From an uncultured Alphaproteobacteria bacterium (GTDB lineage Bacteria; Pseudomonadota; Alphaproteobacteria; RF32; CAG-239), in NCBI GenBank assembly GCA_944392265.1, contig CALXWC010000013.1, positions 1-47,856 of the forward strand: a DNA stretch of 47,856 bases, given 5' to 3'. Below, one piece after another: positions 7,869 to 15,333 of the stretch. The translations under genes were made by a program, and so were the position numbers. The first letter of the stretch is position 1. Each line of letters opens with the position of its first letter. Below the pieces are notes generated by a model. The model searched no databases, had not been told where the DNA came from, and saw nothing but the letters and a program-made list of their open reading frames with translations.

Positions 7869-7908
7869 TATTTTTATTAATCATAGAAAAATAAGATTTA
7901 CATAAAAA

Positions 7909-7943
7909 CAAAAAAAAGAGGTTCAAAAGAACCTCTTTTTTTA
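7909..7943 (-). terminator. Terminator of gene C
   Basis: AAAGAGGTTC-AAAA-GAACCTCTTT, perfect stem with A and T tracts on both sides. Confidence 0.8.
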
Positions 7944-7956
7944 TAATCAGAAACAT

Positions 7957-8478
7957 TTAATTTTTACAAGTAATTACGCCTGTCTTGACCATGTCAACGA
8001 CTTGAAGCAATAATCGCTTGTTATTTTTAAATTGCTCTTCAGAAAAGCCGGACACACTTCTTAAAACATCAACAGCACCTTCTTCTTGAAGTGAGCGCAA
8101 TTTTTCCGCCAAAATCGGATTTTGCATAATCATTTGGCACAGAAGATTAAACGTCTCCATAGACTTAATCATCTTAAAATGTTCCAACTCAATCGCCTGC
8201 TGAGCAGCTTCCTTTTGAGCTTCTCTTTGCTGCACATCTATCAACCGAGCTTCCATTGTTCGAAAAAGAGCACCAGTGATTGTTCTATCGCCATAAAAAT
8301 CATATCCTTTGCATTCTGCCAACTCACGACATTCTTTCATCAAAAACCTTTCTTTTTCAGAGATTGCAGAATTTTTACTCTTGTTTGTTAAAGCAGTCTG
8401 TTTATTTTTAACAACATACAGCTTATATGCCACAACAAGCAAGAAAATGACCACAGCAACGACAATTATTTCCCACAT
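7957..8478 (-). CDS. Family-C single-pass membrane protein, unknown function
   Basis: 173 residues. One N-terminal transmembrane segment (about 3-21, MWEIIVVAVVIFLLVVAYKL), a basic patch, then a helical, charged region. The latter includes QQREAQKEAAQQAIELEH, likely a coiled coil, and a C-terminal helical domain ending in DMVKTGVITCKN. I do not recognise the family. The orientation and single helix resemble the B proteins, but the sequence is different. It lies downstream of A3 with a terminator-like hairpin in the 72-base gap. The last 17 codons are duplicated at 7343-7396. No Shine-Dalgarno site is seen. Confidence 0.65.
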   Translation of the reverse strand: MWEIIVVAVVIFLLVVAYKLYVVKNKQTALTNKSKNSAISEKERFLMKECRELAECKGYDFYGDRTITGALFRTMEARLIDVQQREAQKEAAQQAIELEHFKMIKSMETFNLLCQMIMQNPILAEKLRSLQEEGAVDVLRSVSGFSEEQFKNNKRLLLQVVDMVKTGVITCKN

Positions 8479-8501
8479 AAATCAAAAATTTTAAGTTAAA
8501 C

Positions 8502-8542
8502 AAAAAACCGAGAGAAAAGCTTATTAAAACAAATCTCTCGGC
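8502..8542 (-). terminator. Terminator of A3
   Basis: CCGAGAGA (8508-8515) pairs with TCTCTCGG (8534-8541) around an 18-base loop. The minus-strand T tract is at 8502-8507. Confidence 0.65.
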
Positions 8543-8549
8543 ATAATTT

Positions 8550-9002
8550 TTAATCTACGACTTCAAAAATTTCACCTTCGGCAATAATAACCGTTTGGGT
8601 TTTAAGGCCATTTGAGGTCAAATTTCTTTCGGTTTTGATAGTTATCTCAGCTCCTGCTGTCAAAACTTCAGGAATAACAGAGTTGGAAGATGGCTTTATA
8701 AACCATTTTTTGTTATCAGCCACAATAACAAGCTGATACCAACCATGCTGTCTTGTTGATGTGACAGAAACACTTTCTACAACAACCTTTTTCTCTTCTG
8801 TTTTGAAACCATCATAGACTTGTTCTACGGTAGTTTTCGTTTGGCTGAACAAGTCCGTTAAAAAGGATTTAACTTTGTTTTCACCAAAGAAATATACTAC
8901 GGCAAGTGCCACAACAACTCCCAAAAAAAAGCGCCAAGAAAAGAGCAACAACAATACACATATTGCAATTGCAACAAGTGTATAAAATACTTTTTTATCC
9001 AT
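8550..9002 (-). CDS. Family-A membrane protein A3, unknown function
   Basis: 150 residues with two N-terminal transmembrane segments (about 5-21 and 24-41), a linker, and a soluble C-terminal domain. It shares with A1 the motifs SW+F in the second helix, WYQLVIVADNKKWFIKP, SNSVIP and LTAGAEITIK, and ends EGEIFEVVD where A1 has KDGIYEVVIF. The gene lies 17 bases downstream of B2 and should be expressed from the B2 promoter. The start ATG is preceded by AAAAATTTTTAAATT with no Shine-Dalgarno site. Function unknown. Confidence 0.7.
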   Translation of the reverse strand: MDKKVFYTLVAIAICVLLLLFSWRFFLGVVVALAVVYFFGENKVKSFLTDLFSQTKTTVEQVYDGFKTEEKKVVVESVSVTSTRQHGWYQLVIVADNKKWFIKPSSNSVIPEVLTAGAEITIKTERNLTSNGLKTQTVIIAEGEIFEVVD

Positions 9003-9019
9003 AATTTAAAAATTTTTAT

Positions 9020-9505
9020 TTATGCATTAACTTTTTGTGTTTCATTATTTAACGCAACGGCCAATGAATCTGCATATTGCATAAGGCTTCCTTTGAGAAC
9101 CGACAGCTGAGCATTTCTATACCGTCCGACTTCATAGCTAATAAAACCGTGTTCAATTTGCAGTTCATTTTTTTGGACAAAAGAATCAAGAGTACAAGCC
9201 ACACTGTATAAATAAGTCTTCTGTTCTTCCAACATCAGTTGGCTCATTGCCTTATTATACCGGTTGTTTTTACCCAACTCATCACCTTGCTTATTAAGCG
9301 TATCAGCCTGCTCAGAAACCTTTTCTTCAAAAGATTTCATTTCATTTTCAAATTTAGCCTGCTGTTGCTTGAGTTCGTCTGCTTTGATTTTGTTTTCTTT
9401 GTCCTTTTTCAAAAAAAAGACAATGGCCACAACGACAAATGCAAAAATAAAAAAACATGCAATACCCAAATAGGTTATCGCATCAGGATTAAATGTTTGT
9501 TCCAT
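9020..9505 (-). CDS. Family-B membrane coiled-coil protein B2, unknown function
   Basis: 161 residues from the ATG at 9505. This start gives the same MEQT beginning as B1; an upstream start at 9532 would extend into the leader. There is one transmembrane segment (about 14-32), then KKDKE and a long coiled coil with a 30-residue insertion (KADELKQQQAKFENEMKSF...) absent from B1, then the conserved SQLMLEEQK ... KNELQIEHG ... LMQYADSL block and a short unique tail. First gene of the intact B2-A3 (-C) unit, with a near-consensus promoter. Confidence 0.7.
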   Translation of the reverse strand: MEQTFNPDAITYLGIACFFIFAFVVVAIVFFLKKDKENKIKADELKQQQAKFENEMKSFEEKVSEQADTLNKQGDELGKNNRYNKAMSQLMLEEQKTYLYSVACTLDSFVQKNELQIEHGFISYEVGRYRNAQLSVLKGSLMQYADSLAVALNNETQKVNA

Positions 9506-9553
9506 AATAGTTATAATTAAAAAATAAAACATAGATTTAATAAAAACAAATTC

Positions 9554-9581
9554 ATCATATATCCCATATTTTTTTTGTCAA
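9554..9581 (-). promoter_or_regulatory. Promoter of B2-A3
   Basis: On the minus strand TTGACA (9576-9581), 16-base spacer, TATGAT (9554-9559). Confidence 0.65.
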
Positions 9582-9644
9582 TATTTTTTCAATAAACAAA
9601 ATAAAAAAGAATCAGATTTCACAAAAGCGGTATTTTATTTTTTG

Positions 9645-9674
9645 TTTAACATTCCTTAATTTTTATGCTATATT
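9645..9674 (+). promoter_or_regulatory. Candidate promoter of the YjfB-like gene
   Basis: TTTAAC (9645-9650), 18-base spacer, TATATT (9669-9674), followed by an AAGGAG ribosome site. Confidence 0.4.
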
Positions 9675-9711
9675 AGTTATTAGAGTTCAGAAAGAAATAA
9701 GGAGAAGAATA

Positions 9712-9879
9712 ATGTCATCTCTAGGTGCTATCAGCAATTATGTTCTATCCATGCAGCAAATGCAAATGTCTTTAATCAAGACCAATGTTGAAATGCAGCA
9801 ACAAGTTGCAGAGCTTTTAACTGAGTGTTCTGAACAGATTATGGCCTCATCAAACCACGCCGTTGATATGTTGGTATAA
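9712..9879 (+). CDS. Small YjfB-like putative motility protein (55 aa)
   Basis: A short gene with a clear AAGGAG site eight bases before the ATG. The 55-residue product is amphipathic and very rich in Gln, Met and Ser (SMQQMQMSLIKTNVEMQQQ), has no membrane segment and ends MLV. Size and the pattern of a short N-terminal segment followed by a Gln/Met-rich helix resemble the YjfB family of putative motility proteins, found in flagellated bacteria. That fits with the flgBC-fliE genes elsewhere in the window, but the assignment is a weak recollection. Its TAA is directly adjacent to the stop codon of the convergent gene at 9880. Confidence 0.6.
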   Translation: MSSLGAISNYVLSMQQMQMSLIKTNVEMQQQVAELLTECSEQIMASSNHAVDMLV

Positions 9880-10200
9880 TTAAAAAGCTAAGAATACCAA
9901 AACAAAAATAAAACTCAAAACAGCTGAAAAGAAAAACGTACAAAAAGAAATTACGATATTCCAAAACATCTGCAGAATATCTAATTTATCTCCGTCATCT
10001 TTATAAATTTTCTTAAAAAGATAATTATAAAAAAAAGCCAAAAGCAAAATTAACAAATAAAAGCTTGGCAAATGAAGTAATAGCTCTATTCCTTCTTTAT
10101 TAGGAGATAGAGCTACCACAAAACCAAAAACAATACCTAATAAAACAAAGGGATTAAAAATCATTCCTGATGTAAAAAGAGCAACAATCCCTTTAATCAT
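9880..10200 (-). CDS. Small membrane protein, unknown function (106 aa)
   Basis: Three hydrophobic segments (about 8-30, 45-62, 83-105) with a short charged cytoplasmic-type loop KKIYKDDGDKLD between the second and third. No family recognised. It begins three bases after the stop of the upstream 68-residue gene, so the two are probably co-transcribed and translationally coupled. The leader lacks its own Shine-Dalgarno site. The 3' end abuts the convergent YjfB-like gene with no space for a terminator. Confidence 0.6.
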   Translation of the reverse strand: MIKGIVALFTSGMIFNPFVLLGIVFGFVVALSPNKEGIELLLHLPSFYLLILLLAFFYNYLFKKIYKDDGDKLDILQMFWNIVISFCTFFFSAVLSFIFVLVFLAF

Positions 10201-10202
10201 TT

Positions 10203-10409
10203 TTAATAAGCCTTAACCGTTAATTTTCTGGTAAATACGCGCGTTTCACTGGTCATAACGGAAGTTGGCCATACACATCTTGTAGACATTTGGCGAACAG
10301 ACTTTTGAGGTGCTCCATGCTCCACCAAAAGCATATTACCTTTAAGCTCTTTAGGCTCAACAGATTGGCGTTGCCAATCCAAGCTCCAATTTTGTTTTTT
10401 ATAAAGCAT
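10203..10409 (-). CDS. Small basic protein, unknown function (68 aa)
   Basis: A strong GGAGGT ribosome site precedes the ATG (minus strand, 10415-10422), which argues that this short gene is real. The product is soluble and basic with no recognisable motif: KKQNWSLDWQRQ at the N-terminus, two Trp, one Cys, and TRVFTRKLTVKAY at the end. It heads a two-gene unit with the membrane protein at 9880-10200. Confidence 0.5.
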   Translation of the reverse strand: MLYKKQNWSLDWQRQSVEPKELKGNMLLVEHGAPQKSVRQMSTRCVWPTSVMTSETRVFTRKLTVKAY

Positions 10410-10491
10410 AAAGCACCTCCATTTAGAAAAAACTTTCTTTCAGTATACAAACATTTAGTAAACAAAAGTTTAATCAAAGAAGGCAAGTCTG

Positions 10492-11826
10492 TTATTGAAG
10501 TTCTTTCAAAGTATCAATAAGTTTTTGGTGAATTTGTTTTACTTTTTCAGCATTTTTGCCACTCACCCAAACTCTCACCAAAGGCTCTGTTCCTGATGGG
10601 TGAATAACAATGCGTCCTTCATCACCCAGCAGTTTTTTCTGTTCTTCTAAAACCAAGACAACTTTTTCATTTTTTACCACTTCTTTAACTTGTTCACGAG
10701 AGTTAAAGCGCAAGCTGACAAACTCAAACGGATCCATAGCAAAGATTGGAAAGATTTCACTCATTTTTTTGTTAGCTTTTAAGAGATATTGGCAGATGAG
10801 CAAAGAAACAATCAAAGCATCACCTGATTTACAATAATCATAAGCCACAACGTGACCGGACTCTTCACCACCGACAGCACCATTAATTTCTTTCATTTTG
10901 GCAACAACGTGACGTTCGCCGACCGGTGTACTGTAATAAGGGAGTTTGAGTTCCTCTTTAACAAAGCGTTCCAAACCGGTATTAGAGAGCACGGTAGAAA
11001 CCACGGCACGACCGTTCAGTTGCATATTTTGTGCAAGGAAGGCAATAATTTGTTCGGAAGCAACCTTTTCGCCTTTGTCGTTGCAAACAATAATTCTGTC
11101 CCCATCCCCATCAACGGCAATGCCTAAATCTGCTTTTACTTCTTTAACTTTTTCCATCATATTTTGCGGGTGCATTGAACCGCAATCTTTATTGATATTC
11201 AATCCATTAGGAGAACAAGCCAAAGTTATTATTTCAGCACCGAGCTCTTTATATACTTCCGGCATAATTTGAGAAAATACCCCGTTGGCGCAATCTAAAA
11301 CAACTTTCACACCTTTAAGATTCATGCCATTTTTCATAACAGATTTGGCAATTTTAACATATTCATCAATTGCTTTGTGGTCATCTTTAATTTTGCCCAA
11401 AGCATCTTCATCATAAGAAAAATTATTTGCCTCAATTTTGGCTTCCAATTCTGCCGTAACCGTATCTGCAAATTTTTCACCGTCAGCGGCAATCAATTTA
11501 ATACCATTGTCTTTATACGGGTTATGGGAAGCCGTAATCATCACCGACATATCAACATCAAGCATGGGCGTAACGGTGGTAACGGCCGGTGTCGGAAGAA
11601 CACCTAAACGAATAACATCAATTCCTTTTGCGGTAAAACCGGCAGAAAGAGCCGCCTCAAGCATATCTCCGGAAATGCGTGTATCTTTACCGATAGCAAC
11701 ACGCTTTTTGTTTTTGCAAACCGTCTCGGCACAAGCTAAAGCCAACTTCATGGCAAAATCTGCCGTCATCGGATAAACATTAGCCACACCGCGGACACCG
11801 TCAGTTCCAAACAATTTATTTCCCAT
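10492..11826 (-). CDS. glmM: Phosphoglucosamine mutase
   Basis: 444 residues. Converts glucosamine-6-phosphate to glucosamine-1-phosphate on the way to UDP-GlcNAc for peptidoglycan and LPS. The start MGNKLFGTDGVRG is typical; the phosphoserine loop TASHNPYKDNG has Ser100, the metal loop DGDGDR is intact, and the sugar-binding GEESGH and C-terminal phosphate-binding HPSGTEPLVRVW are present. The ATG at 11826 has GGAGA upstream; a longer frame to 11925 only adds unrelated residues. It lies about 110 bases downstream of fmt on the same strand. Confidence 0.97.
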   Translation of the reverse strand: MGNKLFGTDGVRGVANVYPMTADFAMKLALACAETVCKNKKRVAIGKDTRISGDMLEAALSAGFTAKGIDVIRLGVLPTPAVTTVTPMLDVDMSVMITASHNPYKDNGIKLIAADGEKFADTVTAELEAKIEANNFSYDEDALGKIKDDHKAIDEYVKIAKSVMKNGMNLKGVKVVLDCANGVFSQIMPEVYKELGAEIITLACSPNGLNINKDCGSMHPQNMMEKVKEVKADLGIAVDGDGDRIIVCNDKGEKVASEQIIAFLAQNMQLNGRAVVSTVLSNTGLERFVKEELKLPYYSTPVGERHVVAKMKEINGAVGGEESGHVVAYDYCKSGDALIVSLLICQYLLKANKKMSEIFPIFAMDPFEFVSLRFNSREQVKEVVKNEKVVLVLEEQKKLLGDEGRIVIHPSGTEPLVRVWVSGKNAEKVKQIHQKLIDTLKELQ

Positions 11827-11935
11827 AATCATTCTCCAAAAATTTTTAATAATGGTTTTAGTATAAAAAAAATGTCGTGAAGAACAAGATTTTTTTATCA
11901 CTTCACGACACACATATTTTTGCAAATTGTTGCAA

Positions 11936-12853
11936 TTAAGCTACCATTTCATCGGGTGTAAATTGGAAGCCTCGTAAAAGCTCTTCAATTGCCATGGCTT
12001 TTTTGCCTTGGCGCTGAATTTTGGTGATAAAGAGCATTCCCTCACCGCAAGCAATCAATAAGCCGCTGTCATTGGAAATAATTGTTCCGGCCGCATATCC
12101 TGAATCTGCCATAAGGGCTTCAGCTTCATGAACCTTGAAACGCTCGCCTTTATATTCAAAATAAGTTGACGGGAATGGGTTAAACGCTCTGATTTTGCGT
12201 TCCAACACTTCAGCCGATTGTGAAAAATCTAAATGAGTTTCTTCTTTATCCAACTTAGCGGCATAACAAGTTTCTTCTTCATTTTGTTTTTCGTGTTTGA
12301 GAGAAGAATAATTTTGCAGAGCTTCCATAATTAACTCTGCCCCCATCTGAGAAAGGGCATCATGGAGTTCACCTCCTGTTGTGGTATCGGTAATTTCCAC
12401 TTCTTTTTTAAGCAACATATCACCGGTATCAAGACCTTCGTTCATCTGCATAATGGTTACGCCGGACTTTTCATCTCCCATTTCAATAGCGCGTTGAATT
12501 GGAGCTGCACCGCGCCAACGAGGCAATAAAGAAGCATGAATATTCAAGCATCCGTTAGGACAAGCCTCTAAAATTTCTTTAGGCAAAATCAAACCATAAG
12601 CCACAACAACTGCAATATCTGCTTGAAGATTTTTAAATTTTTGTTGTTCTTCAGCATTGCGCAAAGTTTTTGGTATACGCACTTCAATACCAAGTTCTTC
12701 TGCTTTAAGATGAACGGGAGTTTTGGTTTCCTTTTGACCACGTCCGGCTTCTTTTGGCGCACGCGTATAAACGCAAACAACCTCATGTTCTTTAACCAAG
12801 TTTTCTAATACCGGAACAGAAAAATCCGGTGTTCCCATAAAAACAACTTTCAT
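11936..12853 (-). CDS. fmt: Methionyl-tRNA formyltransferase
   Basis: 305 residues. Transfers a formyl group from 10-formyl-THF to initiator Met-tRNA. It shows the start VVFMGTPDFSVPVL, the catalytic/folate loop NIHASLLPRWRGAAPIQRAI with Asn, His and the downstream Asp in DTGDML, and the C-terminal OB-type domain beginning near residue 205. I use the ATG at 12853 with a GGAG site; the TTG three codons upstream lies too close to that site. fmt normally pairs with def, but here the two are separated by about 2.8 kb containing a zincin-like gene and a GC-rich foreign-looking gene. Confidence 0.96.
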   Translation of the reverse strand: MKVVFMGTPDFSVPVLENLVKEHEVVCVYTRAPKEAGRGQKETKTPVHLKAEELGIEVRIPKTLRNAEEQQKFKNLQADIAVVVAYGLILPKEILEACPNGCLNIHASLLPRWRGAAPIQRAIEMGDEKSGVTIMQMNEGLDTGDMLLKKEVEITDTTTGGELHDALSQMGAELIMEALQNYSSLKHEKQNEEETCYAAKLDKEETHLDFSQSAEVLERKIRAFNPFPSTYFEYKGERFKVHEAEALMADSGYAAGTIISNDSGLLIACGEGMLFITKIQRQGKKAMAIEELLRGFQFTPDEMVA

Positions 12854-12975
12854 AATCTTCAATCTCCTATTTCAATTTGCTTTATTGTAAAAAATTTATA
12901 TAAATAAGCAAGCAAAATGGACTTTCATTTAACACAAAAATCTGCTACGATGAAAAAGCAAAAAGGAAAATAAAA

Positions 12976-14316
12976 ATGGTTAAAGTCTTAAAAACAAATT
13001 CAGGATTTTTTATTGCGTTCAAAGATGATGCTTCTTTGAGTTATATGGAGGTATTGCAATATAAAAAATCAGATTTTGCCAAAGATAAGCAAGATTTTCA
13101 AAAAAAATTTCCTAAGGCAGATTTCACGTTAACGGAAATGTTGCAAAAAGAATTACCAACCACATTAAAACAGCAAGAATATTTTAATCAACTTTCAGAA
13201 AATGATGACCTCATAAATGACGTTTATAATTTAGAAGACCAAACACAAAAACGAGCGTGGTTTCCTAAATATACCATCTCTCAAAAAGATTTACCGCCAC
13301 CGTTTAACAAACAAAACACACCCATCAAACGTGTGGTTAGTTTTTATTATCCGGAATATGATGAACAAAAACAAGAAGTTGTTTGCTACAATCAAAATCA
13401 TGATCAGGTAAATATCTCTGACTTTAACGGCTGTCATTTCAAAAATTTAATTAGCATTTATGACAAAGTATTTATGCTACCCAAAGATTTTATTGATTGC
13501 GTCCGTAAAAAAGACCATTCCTCCAAAGGGAAAAAAATCCTTTTTTTCTTAAGCGATATTATATCCAGATACCTTATTGAAGATGAAAAATTCTATATGC
13601 TTTGCCATGAAATGAAACACGCTCAAACATACCTATATCGGCAAAATTTAGTAAAAAAAGAAGGATATCCTGAACTTTCTCCATGGCAAAATTATTGCTT
13701 TAATGAAGACAATGAAAAATCAGCTTATTTGCAAGAAATTTTTACGCTTTGCGCCTCTTATTTTCAAAAAGGAGAAGACATTAAAGTCTTTACCGACCGT
13801 TATTATTGGCTCAAAGACAAAATAAAAGACCTAACACCTGAACAACGCAAACAAGTTTTGACCAATACAAATTTTATTGTCAATGAAAGCATAAGATTTT
13901 GGGATGAAAGAGTTTCTTTAGGCTACAAAGAAAAAATAAACGGCAAAAACCATCTTGAAAGATTAACCCTTAATCAAGCTGAGCAAATATCTGTTTTAAA
14001 TATCGACACCTCAAACACAACATATTTGAAATGCAAAGAAAATATGTTCACCTTTGAAATTTATAATCCGGATAAAAAAGTTTATGAAACAACAAATGTT
14101 TTGCCTCTGATTAAAAATCCGACCCAACTCAAAAAAGAAAATGCCGAAACAATAATTGAGGCTGAAAACATCATAAGAAGAAGACAATCCGAATTACAAA
14201 AAGAAGGTATAACCAAAGAACTGATTTCAAGCCTTATTAACGGGCGGTATAAAAACCCGTTCAAATATTCATCATTATTTTTCAGTAAATTACTAAAAGC
14301 TAATAAAGAAAAATAA
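12976..14316 (+). CDS. Putative zinc metallopeptidase-like protein (HEMKH motif), unknown family
   Basis: 446 residues, no signal peptide and no membrane segment, so probably cytoplasmic. A zincin-type HExxH motif is visible as HEMKH (211-215) inside FYMLCHEMKHAQTYLY, followed about 30 residues later by FNEDNEKSAYLQEI, a plausible third-ligand helix with Glu244/Glu247. The rest is Lys-rich and helical with no domain I can name. The ATG has a GGAAA site eight bases upstream. It is a single-gene unit ending in its own terminator, inserted between fmt and def and opposite in direction to both. The protease call rests only on the motif. Confidence 0.55.
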   Translation: MVKVLKTNSGFFIAFKDDASLSYMEVLQYKKSDFAKDKQDFQKKFPKADFTLTEMLQKELPTTLKQQEYFNQLSENDDLINDVYNLEDQTQKRAWFPKYTISQKDLPPPFNKQNTPIKRVVSFYYPEYDEQKQEVVCYNQNHDQVNISDFNGCHFKNLISIYDKVFMLPKDFIDCVRKKDHSSKGKKILFFLSDIISRYLIEDEKFYMLCHEMKHAQTYLYRQNLVKKEGYPELSPWQNYCFNEDNEKSAYLQEIFTLCASYFQKGEDIKVFTDRYYWLKDKIKDLTPEQRKQVLTNTNFIVNESIRFWDERVSLGYKEKINGKNHLERLTLNQAEQISVLNIDTSNTTYLKCKENMFTFEIYNPDKKVYETTNVLPLIKNPTQLKKENAETIIEAENIIRRRQSELQKEGITKELISSLINGRYKNPFKYSSLFFSKLLKANKEK

Positions 14317-14321
14317 ACAAA

Positions 14322-14352
14322 AAAAGAGAGGTGGTAAACACCTCTCTTTCCA
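14322..14352. terminator. Bidirectional terminator between the zincin-like and DHH-like genes
   Basis: AAAGAGAGGTG-GTAAA-CACCTCTCTTT perfect 11-bp stem with a left A tract, between convergent genes. Confidence 0.8.
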
Positions 14353-14388
14353 ACTGATGAAAGAAGATTATTTCTTCATCAGTTGGTT
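14352..14388. repeat. 12-bp perfect inverted repeat at the 3' end of the DHH-like gene
   Basis: CCAACTGATGAA (14352-14363) and TTCATCAGTTGG (14377-14388) are perfect inverted copies around a 13-base loop that contains the stop codon of the minus-strand gene. It forms a second hairpin immediately before the terminator. Confidence 0.75.
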
Positions 14389-15333
14389 GATTACAGAAAC
14401 CGCGGTAGCAAGGTCAGCCTCGGTCATTTTTTGACCACGAGGAGAACCGCCGATGGTCTCACGACCACCGAAGCCTGCACCGTCAGCCAAACCGTATGCT
14501 TCATTGAGCGCCTTGAAGACGTTCATAAAGCCACCAGTACCCAGCATTTCTTCGGCAACTGTCTTATTCGGGGCACCGAACGTCAAAGCACTTGTTGCCT
14601 CAACCAAAGATACTACAATTGGATTATCCCAACCTGCAGCCTCTGTTGGAGCTCCAGACTCAACGTTGCGCTGATACCATTCTGAAAATCCGAAAACTCG
14701 GCTTTGCTTAATGGTCATCACCGCACCTACCTTTTCACCGCGCTCGCGAAGGTCTCTCAACGCAGCATCTCGACGTTGATTTTCAGTCGTCTGAGCCGCA
14801 TCAACAAAGACCTTGGCAGAAGGCTGCGTCAACAGACGGCGGAAGCCCTCAACCGCAGCATAGGCAGCAAGCTCATCATTGGCATTTGCGCCAAAGAGTG
14901 AATTCCATGCTGTGAGAACATTTCCCATCGGCATCGCAATTACATCACGACCAATTGGGTCAGTATCCATAATTGCAATTGTCTCGGCCAGAGGCAACAA
15001 ATCCTGTCCCCATGCTTTTTGCATAAAGACCGGCATGCTTTTGGCAGCCTCTGGGTGTGGAAGCAGTCCAGCTAGAGATGCCACCGCGAATATTGAATCC
15101 GCGTCGATGTGATTAATCACGAAACGCGGGTCTTCAGCACGTTTACCGAAGAAATCACGATAGGCTCTAATTGCCACGGATTCAAGGTGGCTTTTAGAAC
15201 CATGGTGATCTAACTCAAGAGAGTCAACCACGGAAACACCCCCGAAAGAGCATTCCACTGGGCAGAATCCTTCAGCTACCAAACTTTTTACAGTTTCAAT
15301 ATCTTTACTAAAAGCTATGGTAATATTAGCCAT
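14368..15333 (-). CDS. DHH-like phosphoesterase family protein, GC-rich, possibly horizontally acquired
   Basis: 321 residues, soluble. Metal-binding type motifs are visible: LDHHG (41-45), HIDADS (75-80) and MDTDPIGRD (122-130), with a C-terminal glycine-rich GFGGRETIGGSPRG that may play the role of the DHHA1 GGGH loop. DHH enzymes hydrolyse phosphodiesters such as oligonucleotides or cyclic dinucleotides. Here the DHH motif comes before the HxDxD motif, the reverse of the classical order. Codons are much richer in G and C than in neighbours (Ala, Gly and Arg codons ending in C or G). A GGAG site precedes the ATG, but it can pair with an upstream AACTCC. Family assignment is tentative. Confidence 0.5.
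   Translation of the reverse strand: MANITIAFSKDIETVKSLVAEGFCPVECSFGGVSVVDSLELDHHGSKSHLESVAIRAYRDFFGKRAEDPRFVINHIDADSIFAVASLAGLLPHPEAAKSMPVFMQKAWGQDLLPLAETIAIMDTDPIGRDVIAMPMGNVLTAWNSLFGANANDELAAYAAVEGFRRLLTQPSAKVFVDAAQTTENQRRDAALRDLRERGEKVGAVMTIKQSRVFGFSEWYQRNVESGAPTEAAGWDNPIVVSLVEATSALTFGAPNKTVAEEMLGTGGFMNVFKALNEAYGLADGAGFGGRETIGGSPRGQKMTEADLATAVSVINQLMKK

Larger units (their letters stand above)
7249..7870. repeat. Tandem duplication, copy 1 (shortened)
   Basis: The segment starting TTTGTCAATATT at about 7249 repeats at about 7862, including ATTAATCA, AGAAAAATAAGATTTACATA, the terminator and the 3' end of gene C. Its other end (about 7786-7870, leader and promoter of B1) repeats at about 9499-9583. 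The region is therefore a head-to-tail duplication of a B...C unit in which copy 1 later lost the middle. Confidence 0.75.
7862..9583. repeat. Tandem duplication, copy 2 (complete unit C-A3-B2)
   Basis: Full-length unit holding C, A3 and B2, bounded on both sides by the TTTGTCAATATT promoter block (about 7861 and 9574). Copy 1 (7249-7870) retains only its two ends. Confidence 0.7.

Noticed and set aside
7249-9583. CRISPR-like or phase-variable repeat array
   Set aside because: The repeats are two copies of a gene-sized unit plus similar terminators, without regular short spacing or recombinase genes.
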